From: a virus
Reading direction: 5' to 3' (one strand)
Length of the DNA: 64,000 nucleotides
IMG/VR virus record: IMGVR_UViG_3300021364_000016
Span: 1-64,000 of that record
Under the pieces are notes generated by a model. The model was not told where the DNA came from. It did not search any database and was given only the letters and a program-made list of their open reading frames with translations. The translations under genes were made by a program, and so were the position numbers. Shown piece after piece: positions 48,230 through 56,404 of the stretch (the first letter of the stretch is position 1; each line of letters begins with the position of its first letter).

Positions 48230-49185
48230 TATGCAGCCTCCGCAAATTCCACCGCAGTCTTAAGAGCATCTCTCTTACGTACTTGATTTCCACCGAACCA
48301 AGAAGAATAAAGACGATTATCTTCGTTTCTACCTTGCATGTGGTCAGTAACATAAGTCACTGAGTTAAATGCCTGCCACCAAGAACCTTCAGCGAACTTA
48401 GCACCGGGTTGTTGCTCAAGTGCGTCGTATGCAGCTTTTGCGTTACGTGATAGAGTATCAACACCAAGAGCTTGGTTTTGTACACGCTTATCTGAAGTAC
48501 GTGGCCAAACTGTGTTGTAGTACTCAATCAACTTATCCATAGAGAACCTCTTAGAACCAAGAAATTCTGCCATTTCTTTATAAGTATTGAGCTTTTCAGC
48601 GGCGATACCAAGAGCTTGCTTTACTTCACTTGGATCGAACGGTACACGGTGGCCAACTTTGACCGCACGATTTGCGTTTTGTCCGAGTGACAATGTGAGC
48701 GTATTATTACATACAACTCGAATTGGCGTAAAGCGCACATCAATCGATTTACCGTATTGATGTGGGTTTGAAAAGAGGAGATACGACTCAACGGTATCGC
48801 CACCGAAAAGATCAAAGGCTTCGGAAACTTTTGCCAAAGCCCAAACCATTTGTCCATCTTTTAGAGAACCAGCAGTATGCATTTCCATATTGCCAGATAG
48901 AACGAATTCGTTAAAGAATTCAAATGCTGTTTCGTTCTGTACAGGATTCCAATCTGCACCAACATTTGTAAGAATTTTTGCATCAGTATTTCTAACTAAT
49001 GACTTTTGACCAGTAGGAATTTGCTTTCCATCGAAGTTAATGTAAGATTCAACTTCTTTGACTTCCCAATCCAAACCAGCTTTTTGCATCATCTGAACAG
49101 GCGTCAGATCATTCGATACAGGTACTCCAAGGCCATGCCAAGGAACTTCACCTGCATAAGCCATTGTTTCAACCATATGTGCCAT
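48229..49185 (-). CDS. DUF932 protein
   Basis: 318 residues. MAHMVETMAYAGEVPWHGLG, NPVQNETAFEFFNEF, RFTPIRVVCNNTLTLSL are diagnostic for the DUF932 phage/plasmid family (TIGR03299-like). Function unknown. First gene after the promoter at 49225-49253. Confidence 0.85.
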   Translation of the reverse strand: MAHMVETMAYAGEVPWHGLGVPVSNDLTPVQMMQKAGLDWEVKEVESYINFDGKQIPTGQKSLVRNTDAKILTNVGADWNPVQNETAFEFFNEFVLSGNMEMHTAGSLKDGQMVWALAKVSEAFDLFGGDTVESYLLFSNPHQYGKSIDVRFTPIRVVCNNTLTLSLGQNANRAVKVGHRVPFDPSEVKQALGIAAEKLNTYKEMAEFLGSKRFSMDKLIEYYNTVWPRTSDKRVQNQALGVDTLSRNAKAAYDALEQQPGAKFAEGSWWQAFNSVTYVTDHMQGRNEDNRLYSSWFGGNQVRKRDALKTAVEFAEAA

Positions 49186-49224
49186 AATGTATTACCTCTC
49201 TGTCTGTTTTCATTTTATAAGTAT

Positions 49225-49253
49225 ATTATACATCAACTCTATTCATTTGTAAA
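49225..49253 (-). promoter_or_regulatory. Early sigma70-type promoter of DUF932 operon
   Basis: TTTACA, 17-base spacer, TATAAT, then ATACTTATAAAATGA. The TGCATTTTTTTG box overlaps the 3' end of the small gene at 49272. Confidence 0.87.
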
Positions 49254-49271
49254 CAAAAAAATGCATTTAAT

Positions 49272-49400
49272 TTAAAAAAATTTGTCAATCAATGCTATGA
49301 TAACTTCATAAGTACCATATGCAAATAAACAAAACAGAACGAATTTTAGGAACTTATTCATTCCATCGTCAGCCATGACTTCCCAATGTGGTCTACTCAT
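49272..49400 (-). CDS. Small membrane protein
   Basis: 42 residues: MSRPHWEVMADDGMNKFLKF then FVLFCLFAYGTYEVIIALI. One membrane segment. Overlaps the end of the upstream gene. Confidence 0.55.
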   Translation of the reverse strand: MSRPHWEVMADDGMNKFLKFVLFCLFAYGTYEVIIALIDKFF

Positions 49401-49755
49401 GTTCACCTCCAGGATCATTCTTATCTAAAACTACCTTCTCACCATTAATCCACATATGTTGTCTAGCTCTTGGAAAGCTATGATAACCATTGTCTTTAAG
49501 AAAAAAATTAGGATTTCTTTTTGCCGTTTCAAACGTTGCAACAGTAATTACAACCGCAGTTAAAAACAAAGCATGCGCAATCATTGAAGCTCCCATTACC
49601 CAGAAACTTCCGACATACATTGAAAATACAATACACCACATCCATGCTAGAACCTGTAATACCATATGCCTAACATGTAAATCCGGAATGTGCCTTAAAG
49701 GATTGATGTCAGCATTCATAACACCATTCCACGAATCATAAATAAAACTTCTCAT
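49393..49755 (-). CDS. Conserved membrane protein downstream of tmRNA
   Basis: 120 residues from ATG 49755 behind GGAGATATAT. DSWNGVMNADINPLRHIPDLHVRH, then two or three membrane segments (VLQVLAWMWCIVFSMYVGSF; MIAHALFLTAVVIT). The NPLRHIPDxxxRH pattern appears conserved in cyanophages. Could be co-transcribed with the tmRNA. Confidence 0.68.
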   Translation of the reverse strand: MRSFIYDSWNGVMNADINPLRHIPDLHVRHMVLQVLAWMWCIVFSMYVGSFWVMGASMIAHALFLTAVVITVATFETAKRNPNFFLKDNGYHSFPRARQHMWINGEKVVLDKNDPGGEHE

Positions 49756-49767
49756 ATATATCTCCAT

Positions 49768-49992
49768 AAAAAATTAGGTGCCACTTTTCTGTTCCAAGGT
49801 AAGTGGCCAACCCGTCAAACTATGCCGCTAAGGCGTAATCTGAAGGAGCAAAGTTATCGTTTGCATTTACTTTTTTGAAGACTCAAACATCTGTCGATCC
49901 TAGTTCGCCCCCATAAAAAGACTCTCGTCTAAAGTATTTTGGTGGAGGCGCCGGGTACCGCCCCCGGGTCCAGTCTGCCCTCTAACATCTTC
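49768..49992 (-). ncRNA. ssrA: Permuted two-piece tmRNA
   Basis: Acceptor piece comes first: T arm CCGGG-GGCGGTA-CCCGG, then CGCCTCC, A and CCA ending at 49940. After a 27-base intervening segment, the coding piece starts GGGGGCG (49912), which pairs with CGCCTCC and includes the G3-U70 pair that AlaRS reads. P2 pairs GTTTG with CAGAC and TCTTC with GAAGA. The tag is ANDNFAPSDYALAA (codons 49864-49823, then TAG). A GCCACTT/AAGTGGC hairpin and T run end the locus. The ANDN start is alphaproteobacterial. It rescues stalled ribosomes. Confidence 0.93.
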
Positions 49993-49997
49993 AATCT

Positions 49998-50005
49998 TAT
50001 TTATA
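49998..50005 (-). promoter_or_regulatory. T4-type late promoter of tmRNA
   Basis: Perfect TATAAATA on the minus strand. The expected start (49992) coincides with the GAAGA that begins the P2 strand of the acceptor piece. Confidence 0.85.
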
Positions 50006-50033
50006 TTATAACACAACTAAAAGCAAAAGTACA

Positions 50034-50041
50034 TATAAATA
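50034..50041 (+). promoter_or_regulatory. T4-type late promoter of the 50.1-53.3 kb operon
   Basis: Perfect TATAAATA on the plus strand, divergent from the tmRNA promoter 28 bases away. Leader of about 70 bases before ATG 50119. Confidence 0.8.
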
Positions 50042-50118
50042 ATCATGAAAACTTGATTTTTATCATTTCCGAATATCTTTGATTATCATTATGTTTAACT
50101 CAAAATAGAGAAGACTAT

Positions 50119-50598
50119 ATGATAGAAATAGCAGCAGCCTTATCAGCAGCAAACGCAGCATTTAGCGCGATTAAGAAAGGCGTGTCGGTAGGACAAGATA
50201 TTGAAAATATGGCTGGTACTCTCGGCAAATGGATGGGAGCTGTCAGTGATATCAAAAAAGCTGAAGAGCTAAATAAAAACCCTCCGCTATTTAAAAAATT
50301 GTTTGCATCAGGTTCTGTAGAAGAAGAGGCGATGCAAATCTTTATGGCAAAGAAAAAAGCCGAAGATATGCGAGAGCAACTGAAACAAATTATAATTTAT
50401 TCTAGAGGTATGAATGCTTGGCAAGAATTATTAAGAACAGAAGCCGATGTACGAAAAAGAAGACAAGCAACAATTTATGCACAGAAGGAAAGACAAAAGA
50501 AGTTAATTGATGGAATATTAATTTTTGCTCTTATTCTCGTACTAGGTGGAGCAGTTATAGGGTTTATCATGTTATTACAATCTACAGGTAAAATTTAA
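50119..50598 (+). CDS. Virion-associated-like protein with C-terminal membrane helix
   Basis: 159 residues. MIEIAAALSAANAAFSAIKKG, a charged helical middle, and a C-terminal LIFALILVLGGAVIGFIMLL. Gene start appears conserved in marine T4-like phages (recollection). First gene of the late plus-strand operon. Confidence 0.65.
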   Translation: MIEIAAALSAANAAFSAIKKGVSVGQDIENMAGTLGKWMGAVSDIKKAEELNKNPPLFKKLFASGSVEEEAMQIFMAKKKAEDMREQLKQIIIYSRGMNAWQELLRTEADVRKRRQATIYAQKERQKKLIDGILIFALILVLGGAVIGFIMLLQSTGKI

Positions 50599-50610
50599 AG
50601 GAACAGTCAA

Positions 50611-51150
50611 ATGCGTTTATGGCAAATATTATTTGCTAGTTTAATCTTATTGAGTTCAGCCAGTTATGCTGAACCAATAGTAACAGAATCAACATCTAAT
50701 AGCACAGTTACTACAAAAGGCAAAACAGAAACTACGGTGAAATCACCACCAGCTTCTGCAATATCACCAGCAATTAGTGGATCTAATAGTGATCTATGTA
50801 CAACTGGCGTAAGTGGTGCAGTACAAACTCAAATACTCGGCATCTCTAGTGGAGCTACAATTCGAGATTTAAATTGTGAAAGATTAAAACTTGCGAAAAC
50901 AATTTATGATATGGGTATGAAAGTTGCTGCAGTTTCTATTATGTGTCAAGATGCTAGAGTATTTAATGCTATGGAAATGGCAGGAACTCCGTGTCCTTAT
51001 CTTGGTAAGATAGGAAAAGAAGCACAAAAGGGTTGGGATGAAAATCCAGATTTAAAACCTATGCCAGAACAGGAGCAAAGAAGAAATGATACAGCTAAAG
51101 GCGCTGCTATGGGTGCTGCTGGTTTGGGTCTCCTTCTCCTCTTACTCTAA
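50611..51150 (+). CDS. Secreted protein with C-terminal hydrophobic tail
   Basis: 179 residues. Signal peptide MRLWQILFASLILLSSASYA, then a Ser/Thr-rich region, a Cys-containing helical domain (LCTTGVSGAVQTQILGISSG; SIMCQDARVFNAMEM), and GAAMGAAGLGLLLLLL. May anchor in the inner or outer membrane. Its last 20 codons overlap the next gene. Confidence 0.65.
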   Translation: MRLWQILFASLILLSSASYAEPIVTESTSNSTVTTKGKTETTVKSPPASAISPAISGSNSDLCTTGVSGAVQTQILGISSGATIRDLNCERLKLAKTIYDMGMKVAAVSIMCQDARVFNAMEMAGTPCPYLGKIGKEAQKGWDENPDLKPMPEQEQRRNDTAKGAAMGAAGLGLLLLLL

Positions 51151-52480
51151 GGCAGACACAACATCTGATTTATTAGAACCAAGCGCACAAAACTGGAGTG
51201 GAAACTATGGAACAGGATATTGGGGTGGCACGTCTGGCGGGCCAGATCCAAATAGACTTCCGACTGATTCGGGATTTATATGGAGTTATGGCCAAAGCGC
51301 TATCAGTACTACCATTGCTATTAATAATGCATTACAAGAACAAGGCGTCCAAGTTGAAGGATATCAATATAAATGGAAAGTAAAGAATGGTAATGCAAAT
51401 GAGTACACAAACCAGCCTGGTATTGATCCATTTGATATAACTGTAGAAATTTATAAAGCAGACGGTAGTTTATATCGAACATACAGTTATGATTACGGCT
51501 TTTCTCATGACTGGACTCTTCATCAAGGTACAGAATTATTTCCAGATAGTTTCTTACCACCATCTTTTTTCGGCAACATCGATGTAACAGCAGAAGGAGT
51601 TGATAACGGTAATTGGGCAGGTTGGTACGGACCAGAGTTTAATGTTGATCAATCTGAATTTAGTCTAATTTATTCTGCAAATCCTTGTTATAATAATCCA
51701 TTATATGATCCAGCTTGTATTGGATATGCAGAAGCATATGCACAGCAATTATATGATCAGCAATGTCAAGCAAATGCTTTATATGATACTGGATGCCCAG
51801 GTTATGCCGCTGCTAATTTTACTCAACAATGTACTATTGATCCTTTATACGACGCAAATTGCCCGGGATATGCTGATCAAATTTTAGCATTAACTCAAGA
51901 AGAAGATCACCACCACGAGGAGGAAGAATGGACTGGACAACCTGATATTATAGAGCCAGAAGATGTATATGAACCTGCAATCACTGGCGATATTACTGTA
52001 GATTCTATATTAGGAGATTTCAATGAATTACCTATTACAGTGGTTGAGGTGGAAGTGGATGAGATTCAACCAGAACAAATTACACAAGAAGTTGAAACAA
52101 CAGAGTACCCTGAAACCATTACAACCACAAGTTCATCAGAAGAAACTGTAACAAATAATCCGTTTGAAAAGAATAGAGAAAAAGATGAGAGTAAAGAAAA
52201 AATAAAAGAACTTGTTACAGAAAAAGCTATGAATTTAGCTAACACAATGAGTAATGCTGCAAGTTTAGATCAACAAAAACTTATGCAAGCAGAAATTTTA
52301 GTCTTAATGGATTTTACACCAGGTTTTTACAAGTATGGTTATACACTTGCTGGTGGTGCTATTCCTGACGGACAATTATATAAACCTAAATCATTACCTG
52401 AATCACGTCGTGGATTAAGGAATGGACTGGCACAACAAATACTGCATGAAAAAATGGTAGACATGCAATGGGAGAACTAA
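51086..52480 (+). CDS. Secreted protein with Cys-LYD-CPGY repeats
   Basis: 464 residues. N-terminal LLWVLLVWVSFSSYSKA is a signal peptide that lies in the overlap with the previous gene. Residues 30-180 are beta-rich with Trp, Gly and Tyr. Residues 190-265 hold three repeats of C-x-x-N/D-P/A-LYD-x-x-CPGYA. Then an acidic Glu/Thr-rich linker and a helical C-terminus. Probably exported and adhesive or envelope-associated. No enzyme signature. Confidence 0.7.
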   Translation: MIQLKALLWVLLVWVSFSSYSKADTTSDLLEPSAQNWSGNYGTGYWGGTSGGPDPNRLPTDSGFIWSYGQSAISTTIAINNALQEQGVQVEGYQYKWKVKNGNANEYTNQPGIDPFDITVEIYKADGSLYRTYSYDYGFSHDWTLHQGTELFPDSFLPPSFFGNIDVTAEGVDNGNWAGWYGPEFNVDQSEFSLIYSANPCYNNPLYDPACIGYAEAYAQQLYDQQCQANALYDTGCPGYAAANFTQQCTIDPLYDANCPGYADQILALTQEEDHHHEEEEWTGQPDIIEPEDVYEPAITGDITVDSILGDFNELPITVVEVEVDEIQPEQITQEVETTEYPETITTTSSSEETVTNNPFEKNREKDESKEKIKELVTEKAMNLANTMSNAASLDQQKLMQAEILVLMDFTPGFYKYGYTLAGGAIPDGQLYKPKSLPESRRGLRNGLAQQILHEKMVDMQWEN

Positions 52481-53107
52481 ATGGCTGAACAAACAGAAAT
52501 GGAAATTGCTGGAGTAAAATTTAAAGGTGGTAAAATATTCTTAGTACTTACTGCTTTATCTACTCTCGGTGGTGGCGCTTGGGCCACGTTTGAATTCTAT
52601 AAAGACTATATGGATATGAAGGAACAAATTCAAAACTATGTTGCTCCGGATTTATCTGGATTAAATACCAAATTAGAAGTATTATTAGAACATCAGAAAA
52701 CTGTAGAAGAGCATATGAACTTTGTAAGTAAAGAAATTGATTTATTTAAAGAAGAAATAGTTTATATTAAAGAGGCTTCTGATGAGCAAGTTGAATATGT
52801 AAAGGACATGAAAAATGGTATCCGAGAAGACATTCAAAGAGTCGAAAAGATTATGGATCAAGTTGAGGACGACATCAAAGAAGTAGAATCTGACGTTCGT
52901 AAAATGATTACTAATGCAGAAGAAAGATTTGAAAATAAGAGAAATGCCTTACAGAATGATTATGATAATTCAAAAGAAAGATTATCACAGCAAAATAGAA
53001 ATGACAGTAAGGATTTAAAAGATAAAGTAGAAAGGGATATGGAAGATCTAGAAGCTCGTATCACGAAAAAATTACAAAGAGCTTTGGATAATCCTTTAGC
53101 GAACTAA
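52481..53107 (+). CDS. Membrane-anchored coiled-coil protein
   Basis: 208 residues. Hydrophobic segment at 20-40 (KIFLVLTALSTLGGGAWAT), then a long coiled coil (residues 60-200) rich in Lys and Glu, ending ITKKLQRALDNPLAN. Spans about 20 nm if extended. Might link membrane and another envelope protein, spanin-like but without a partner frame. Confidence 0.68.
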   Translation: MAEQTEMEIAGVKFKGGKIFLVLTALSTLGGGAWATFEFYKDYMDMKEQIQNYVAPDLSGLNTKLEVLLEHQKTVEEHMNFVSKEIDLFKEEIVYIKEASDEQVEYVKDMKNGIREDIQRVEKIMDQVEDDIKEVESDVRKMITNAEERFENKRNALQNDYDNSKERLSQQNRNDSKDLKDKVERDMEDLEARITKKLQRALDNPLAN

Positions 53108-53328
53108 TGATACATGCTTTTTTATTAGTGATATTACTTGGCGACGTTGAACAAAGAAATGCGCCAATGTACTTTAGGAATATTAATGATTGCCATTATT
53201 TTGCGGAAAGAGTTGTAAAAAGATACGGTAATTATAAGTACAGTAGCCTTGTACCCGATAAGCACAAGGCTACTGCATATTGTAAAGTTATTTACCTTGA
53301 TCCTAAAAAGACACCTAATCTTTATTAG
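53107..53328 (+). CDS. Small protein with short hydrophobic N-terminus
   Basis: 73 residues. MIHAFLLVILLGDVEQ is a short hydrophobic start. CHYFAERVVKRYGN and a Lys-rich C-terminus resemble the 59051-59308 protein in having a Cys-aromatic motif. Its end overlaps a convergent gene. Confidence 0.58.
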   Translation: MIHAFLLVILLGDVEQRNAPMYFRNINDCHYFAERVVKRYGNYKYSSLVPDKHKATAYCKVIYLDPKKTPNLY

Positions 53329-53632
53329 ATCGATCATGGCAGGATAATGCTATAATCCCGTAATGAATTACTTTGAGGAGATCTGCGCGATTATAGCCTT
53401 CTTTCTTGCCATAACGCTGCACGTACTTCAATACGTTACCTAAAGCAAAACCCATGCCATGACCCATTGATTCGATTATTTCAGTGGCTTGATAGCCATT
53501 TTGAGCATAATGTGCAGAATAAGTCGAATCAATGTATTCCTTCATTTCTTTGAGAGTTCGATCCTCATGAAATGCATATTTTATCTTACTCACTTCTTCA
53601 GCCTTCTTTTCTTCTTTCTTAAAGAAACCCAT
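53315..53632 (-). CDS. DUF3310-like protein
   Basis: 105 residues. HYAQNGYQATEIIESMGHGMGF and GNVLKYVQRYGKK match the DUF3310 pattern HYxxxxxExIExM...GNxxKYxxRxxxK. T7 gene 1.7 belongs to this family and acts in nucleotide metabolism. Last gene of the operon 54579-53315. Confidence 0.78.
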   Translation of the reverse strand: MGFFKKEEKKAEEVSKIKYAFHEDRTLKEMKEYIDSTYSAHYAQNGYQATEIIESMGHGMGFALGNVLKYVQRYGKKEGYNRADLLKVIHYGIIALSCHDRSNKD

Positions 53633-53837
53633 TATTAGGATCTCCTGATATATATCGATCGTAGTTATCTAGATCATTTTGAATAGTTTCCCATTCTTCT
53701 ACAGCAGCTTGATGCTGAATAGTCGCTGAGCTTTTAAATGCAGTATCTGCAAGTTTAATAAACTCATCGCGCGAAACGTTATAGTTTTCTTGTGCGAACT
53801 CTTGTCCTTCAAAGACAGCTTGACCCATTTTAGACAT
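53619..53837 (-). CDS. Small helical protein
   Basis: 72 residues from ATG 53837 (GGAG upstream; eight-base overlap with preceding stop). EGQEFAQENYNVSRDEFIKLA then an acidic tail. Function unknown. Confidence 0.55.
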   Translation of the reverse strand: MSKMGQAVFEGQEFAQENYNVSRDEFIKLADTAFKSSATIQHQAAVEEWETIQNDLDNYDRYISGDPNNGFL

Positions 53838-54036
53838 CTCTTTCAACTCCATACATAAACATGTGATATCCAATCCATCCACCAATTAATGCCATCGCGA
53901 AATTAAAAAGTGTTTCGCCAATTGATAGAGCATTTTCCATACACTTACCATCACAATCAGAACCAGCAGTACCCATTACTACTAGCGCTGAAAGCACCAT
54001 AATTGTTACACCGACGATTTTAAACAACATTCCCAT
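53830..54036 (-). CDS. Small two-helix membrane protein
   Basis: 68 residues from ATG 54036 behind GAGGAGG. KIVGVTIMVLSALVVMG and LFNFAMALIGGWIGYHMFM are membrane segments flanking a Cys-containing loop (DCDGKC). Function unknown; holin-like layout. Confidence 0.62.
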   Translation of the reverse strand: MGMLFKIVGVTIMVLSALVVMGTAGSDCDGKCMENALSIGETLFNFAMALIGGWIGYHMFMYGVERDV

Positions 54037-54037
54037 A

Positions 54038-54232
54038 TCAAACCTCCTCAATGGTAATTTTATATTTCTTTCCATTCTCATCAGCTACTTCGATAAACTT
54101 AGTAGTTGATTGCATGTAACCTTTATCAGCAAGGTCAAACTGAACTGGACCGCTTTTAAAGAAACCATCTGTATTCTTCTCAAGATTTTCTTTGATTGAA
54201 TACGCCATCATGTCACAATATGCTAAGTTCAT
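54038..54232 (-). CDS. Small early protein, unknown function
   Basis: 64 residues: MAYSIKENLEKNTDGFFKSG, GPVQFDLADKGY. Adjacent start/stop with both neighbours. No family recognised. Confidence 0.58.
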   Translation of the reverse strand: MNLAYCDMMAYSIKENLEKNTDGFFKSGPVQFDLADKGYMQSTTKFIEVADENGKKYKITIEEV

Positions 54233-54579
54233 TATTTGATTCCTTGTTCTTTAGCCGCAGCTATGATCATTGGAGTTAACATTTCTTCTACTCTGTCTTC
54301 CCACTGTTCCCAGCTAACTTTAGTAAAAGTGTTAACACTCCTTTGAGTTGGAGCATCTCCGAACACGCTTACAAATAAGCCTCTTTTGTTACCAAGACCA
54401 TTGTTGAAAAGATCATAAGCTGCATTCTGAGCTCTCCTGAACTTTTCCAAATGCTTGTTCTTTGACATTGGACTTTCACATCTACCTTGCATTGGTAGAA
54501 GTTCTGTTAGTTGATTAGCCAAATTCTCATAACCTGAGTTAAGACCCCAACTATTTGTAAATAATTCTAACTGTTTCAT
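54232..54579 (-). CDS. Early protein, unknown function
   Basis: 115 residues from ATG 54579, preferred over the upstream ATG because of its GAGGAG spacing. ELFTNSWGLNSGYENLANQL, GLGNKRGLFVSVFGDAPT, and a helical C-terminus. First gene after its promoter. Confidence 0.62.
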   Translation of the reverse strand: MKQLELFTNSWGLNSGYENLANQLTELLPMQGRCESPMSKNKHLEKFRRAQNAAYDLFNNGLGNKRGLFVSVFGDAPTQRSVNTFTKVSWEQWEDRVEEMLTPMIIAAAKEQGIK

Positions 54580-54614
54580 AATATTCTCCTCATCTTTTTT
54601 CATTTTATAAGTAT

Positions 54615-54643
54615 ATTATACCATACTTTTCTGACAATGTAAA
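54615..54643 (-). promoter_or_regulatory. Early sigma70-type promoter
   Basis: TTTACA, 17-base spacer, TATAAT, then ATACTTATAAAATGA. Confidence 0.88.
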
Positions 54644-54645
54644 CA

Positions 54646-54681
54646 AAAAAATGCACTTTTTTCAAATAAAATGCATTTTTT
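54646..54681 (-). terminator. Terminator abutting the early promoter
   Basis: AAAAAAATGCA and TGCATTTTTTT arms form a hairpin with a T tract that abuts the -35 box. It lies one base after the stop of the small lipoprotein. Confidence 0.68.
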
Positions 54682-54682
54682 T

Positions 54683-54811
54683 TCATTTAAATCTGTCCAG
54701 TATGGGACATTGATCCCTATATGTGCATTTTTGATAGAGTTCTATAGCAAGTTCAGCTGTAGAGACACAACCAGATAATAAGAATAAGATAGCTATTAAC
54801 CTAATAACCAT
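54683..54811 (-). CDS. Small lipoprotein
   Basis: 42 residues. MVIRLIAILFLLSGC is a signal peptide with lipobox (LSGC). The mature part has a Cys pair (KCTYRDQC). Part of the lipoprotein operon that continues to 56718. Confidence 0.58.
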   Translation of the reverse strand: MVIRLIAILFLLSGCVSTAELAIELYQKCTYRDQCPILDRFK

Positions 54812-54873
54812 GGCGAACCAGTCATTGTAATATGAGTAAGTTCAGCCGCTACTAAAAGTGCTACAAAAATCAT
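54796..54873 (-). CDS. Very small membrane peptide
   Basis: 25 residues: MIFVALLVAAELTHITMTG then SPWLLG. Hydrophobic; starts in an ATGA overlap. Could be a real small protein or a coupling leader. Confidence 0.45.
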   Translation of the reverse strand: MIFVALLVAAELTHITMTGSPWLLG

Positions 54874-55013
54874 TTTGTCGCCTCTTGAATTACTGTAGCA
54901 CCTTTATGGATTCCTTGTTTTCCGATATCAACCATACCGTCAACATCGCCAGGGTTTAGATACAGATACGCAAATGCTGCACCTATAATCATGAAAAAGA
55001 TTGCTTTAATCAT
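54870..55013 (-). CDS. Small membrane protein
   Basis: 47 residues: MIKAIFFMIIGAAFAYLYL, then GMVDIGKQGIHKGATVI. One membrane segment. Start overlaps the LPP20-like stop. Confidence 0.55.
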   Translation of the reverse strand: MIKAIFFMIIGAAFAYLYLNPGDVDGMVDIGKQGIHKGATVIQEATK

Positions 55014-55668
55014 TCTTATCACCTATGATTCCAAGTTCAATTTTAGTATTATTTTCAGACATAATACTATCTGCTTCATGTTTATCGTTAACTGACTTAT
55101 CTAGATCTTGAAAAGCTTTAGTTGAACGAATCTTTGAGAGAAGAATACGATCTTTACGAAGTCTATTCATAATGATCTTATTTGCTTCATCGTCAGAATA
55201 TTCAAGAAGAACATATGATCTGTAATTTGTACCATTGACTAGCACAGTAGACTTATCTACTCTGTAACCAGCGACATCAACATCTGCAATTAGATTAGTT
55301 GTTGCTTTTTGTACTTCTTGAAGAATTGCTGCATCAACGTCATCACCAATTCTAGAAATAAAAGACTTTGTTTTAGATCTAACTCTGCCGTTAATTCTAT
55401 CAGCCAAAGTCGTTTTAGCATTTAGAATAGCAATGTCCATAGACAATTGAAGATCAGGTGAAGCTGAAGTACCAGAAGAATAAATAGCATCTTCATCCTT
55501 TGGCGGTGTTAGATACCATTCAGGAATAATAGCAACTTGCTCTTTGACTACCTCAACTTTTTCAGCATACGTTTCTGGAATGTTCTTTTCCAAAACCGAT
55601 ACTGATTTGGTTTGACTACATGCGCTCAGTGCCGCACATGCTGTCGCTAACATAATATAATTTTTCAT
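55006..55668 (-). CDS. LPP20-like lipoprotein
   Basis: 220 residues. Signal and lipobox MLATACAALSAC, then IPEWYLTPPKDEDAIYSSGT and ILNAKTTLADRINGRVRSKT match LPP20-family lipoproteins. A C-terminal helical region is charged. Its role in a phage is unknown; host-derived envelope modification is the natural guess. Confidence 0.75.
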   Translation of the reverse strand: MKNYIMLATACAALSACSQTKSVSVLEKNIPETYAEKVEVVKEQVAIIPEWYLTPPKDEDAIYSSGTSASPDLQLSMDIAILNAKTTLADRINGRVRSKTKSFISRIGDDVDAAILQEVQKATTNLIADVDVAGYRVDKSTVLVNGTNYRSYVLLEYSDDEANKIIMNRLRKDRILLSKIRSTKAFQDLDKSVNDKHEADSIMSENNTKIELGIIGDKND

Positions 55669-55677
55669 GACGTTCCT

Positions 55678-56250
55678 TTATCTGTTCATGTAGTTAAAAA
55701 TAGAAAAAGCAGAAACTACCGAATCAATTAGATCTGGCGACCTCCTGTTTCTATCACTGTAAGTTGGTTCAGTGTATATAATACGTTCTGTCACAACTGG
55801 TTCGCTGTAGATAACTCGCCTAGTAATCACTGGTTCATCATATACAATTTTTTTAACCGGTTCTATTTTTACCGGTGTCGTTATAGTTTGTTTTTGTTCA
55901 CAAGACATATCTGTTTTAGCATTCAATATTTCTGGAGAAACTGATTGAATAACTTGTTGCTTTGCTTTTTGCATAGCATTTGTGCATGCTAAATTTTCAG
56001 ATATATCTGGACCAAAAACAAATTCTCCTTCTGCAGGATACGAAACACCGTCAATAAAAATATCCATTGTCATAATACATTTACGAGTATCGTCAACATA
56101 TGGAAATACTTTTCTATCTACGTTTTCTGTTTTATCGATTTGTTTCGTAAATTGAGAATTTACTTTATGTGCATAATCACAAGGAGTTTCGGCAATCGCC
56201 GGTGAGCACATGTGCAAACTAGCTAAAATGCCTGCTGAAATAAATCTCAT
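55678..56250 (-). CDS. Secreted protein with EPVxTxRxIY repeats
   Basis: 190 residues from ATG 56250. Signal peptide MRFISAGILASLHMCSPAIA. A Cys-containing domain is followed by IVYDEPVITRRVIYSEPVVT and ERIIYTEP, a triple repeat. Partner of the LPP20-like lipoprotein by operon. Function unknown. Confidence 0.68.
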   Translation of the reverse strand: MRFISAGILASLHMCSPAIAETPCDYAHKVNSQFTKQIDKTENVDRKVFPYVDDTRKCIMTMDIFIDGVSYPAEGEFVFGPDISENLACTNAMQKAKQQVIQSVSPEILNAKTDMSCEQKQTITTPVKIEPVKKIVYDEPVITRRVIYSEPVVTERIIYTEPTYSDRNRRSPDLIDSVVSAFSIFNYMNR

Positions 56251-56251
56251 C

Positions 56252-56404
56252 TTAATTTCTCTCTTCAACAGAAAACTTTTTAACATCTTTATCTTTCAAA
56301 AGATCTTTTACGACAGAATCCATTCCTTTGAATGTTTCACGTCTAGTTTCCCATCTATCACCATTTCTCATAGTGGCAGAAATAATAAAGTATTGTGGTA
56401 ACAT
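56252..56404 (-). CDS. Small charged protein
   Basis: 50 residues: MLPQYFIISATMRNGDRW, then a Lys-rich helix ending FSVEERN. Sits between the secreted protein and 56404-56718. Confidence 0.52.
   Translation of the reverse strand: MLPQYFIISATMRNGDRWETRRETFKGMDSVVKDLLKDKDVKKFSVEERN

Noticed and set aside
49768-49992. tmRNA as a prophage attachment site
   Set aside because: ssrA is a common integration target, but no integrase, direct repeat or partial duplicate is visible and the gene is complete with a phage late promoter.
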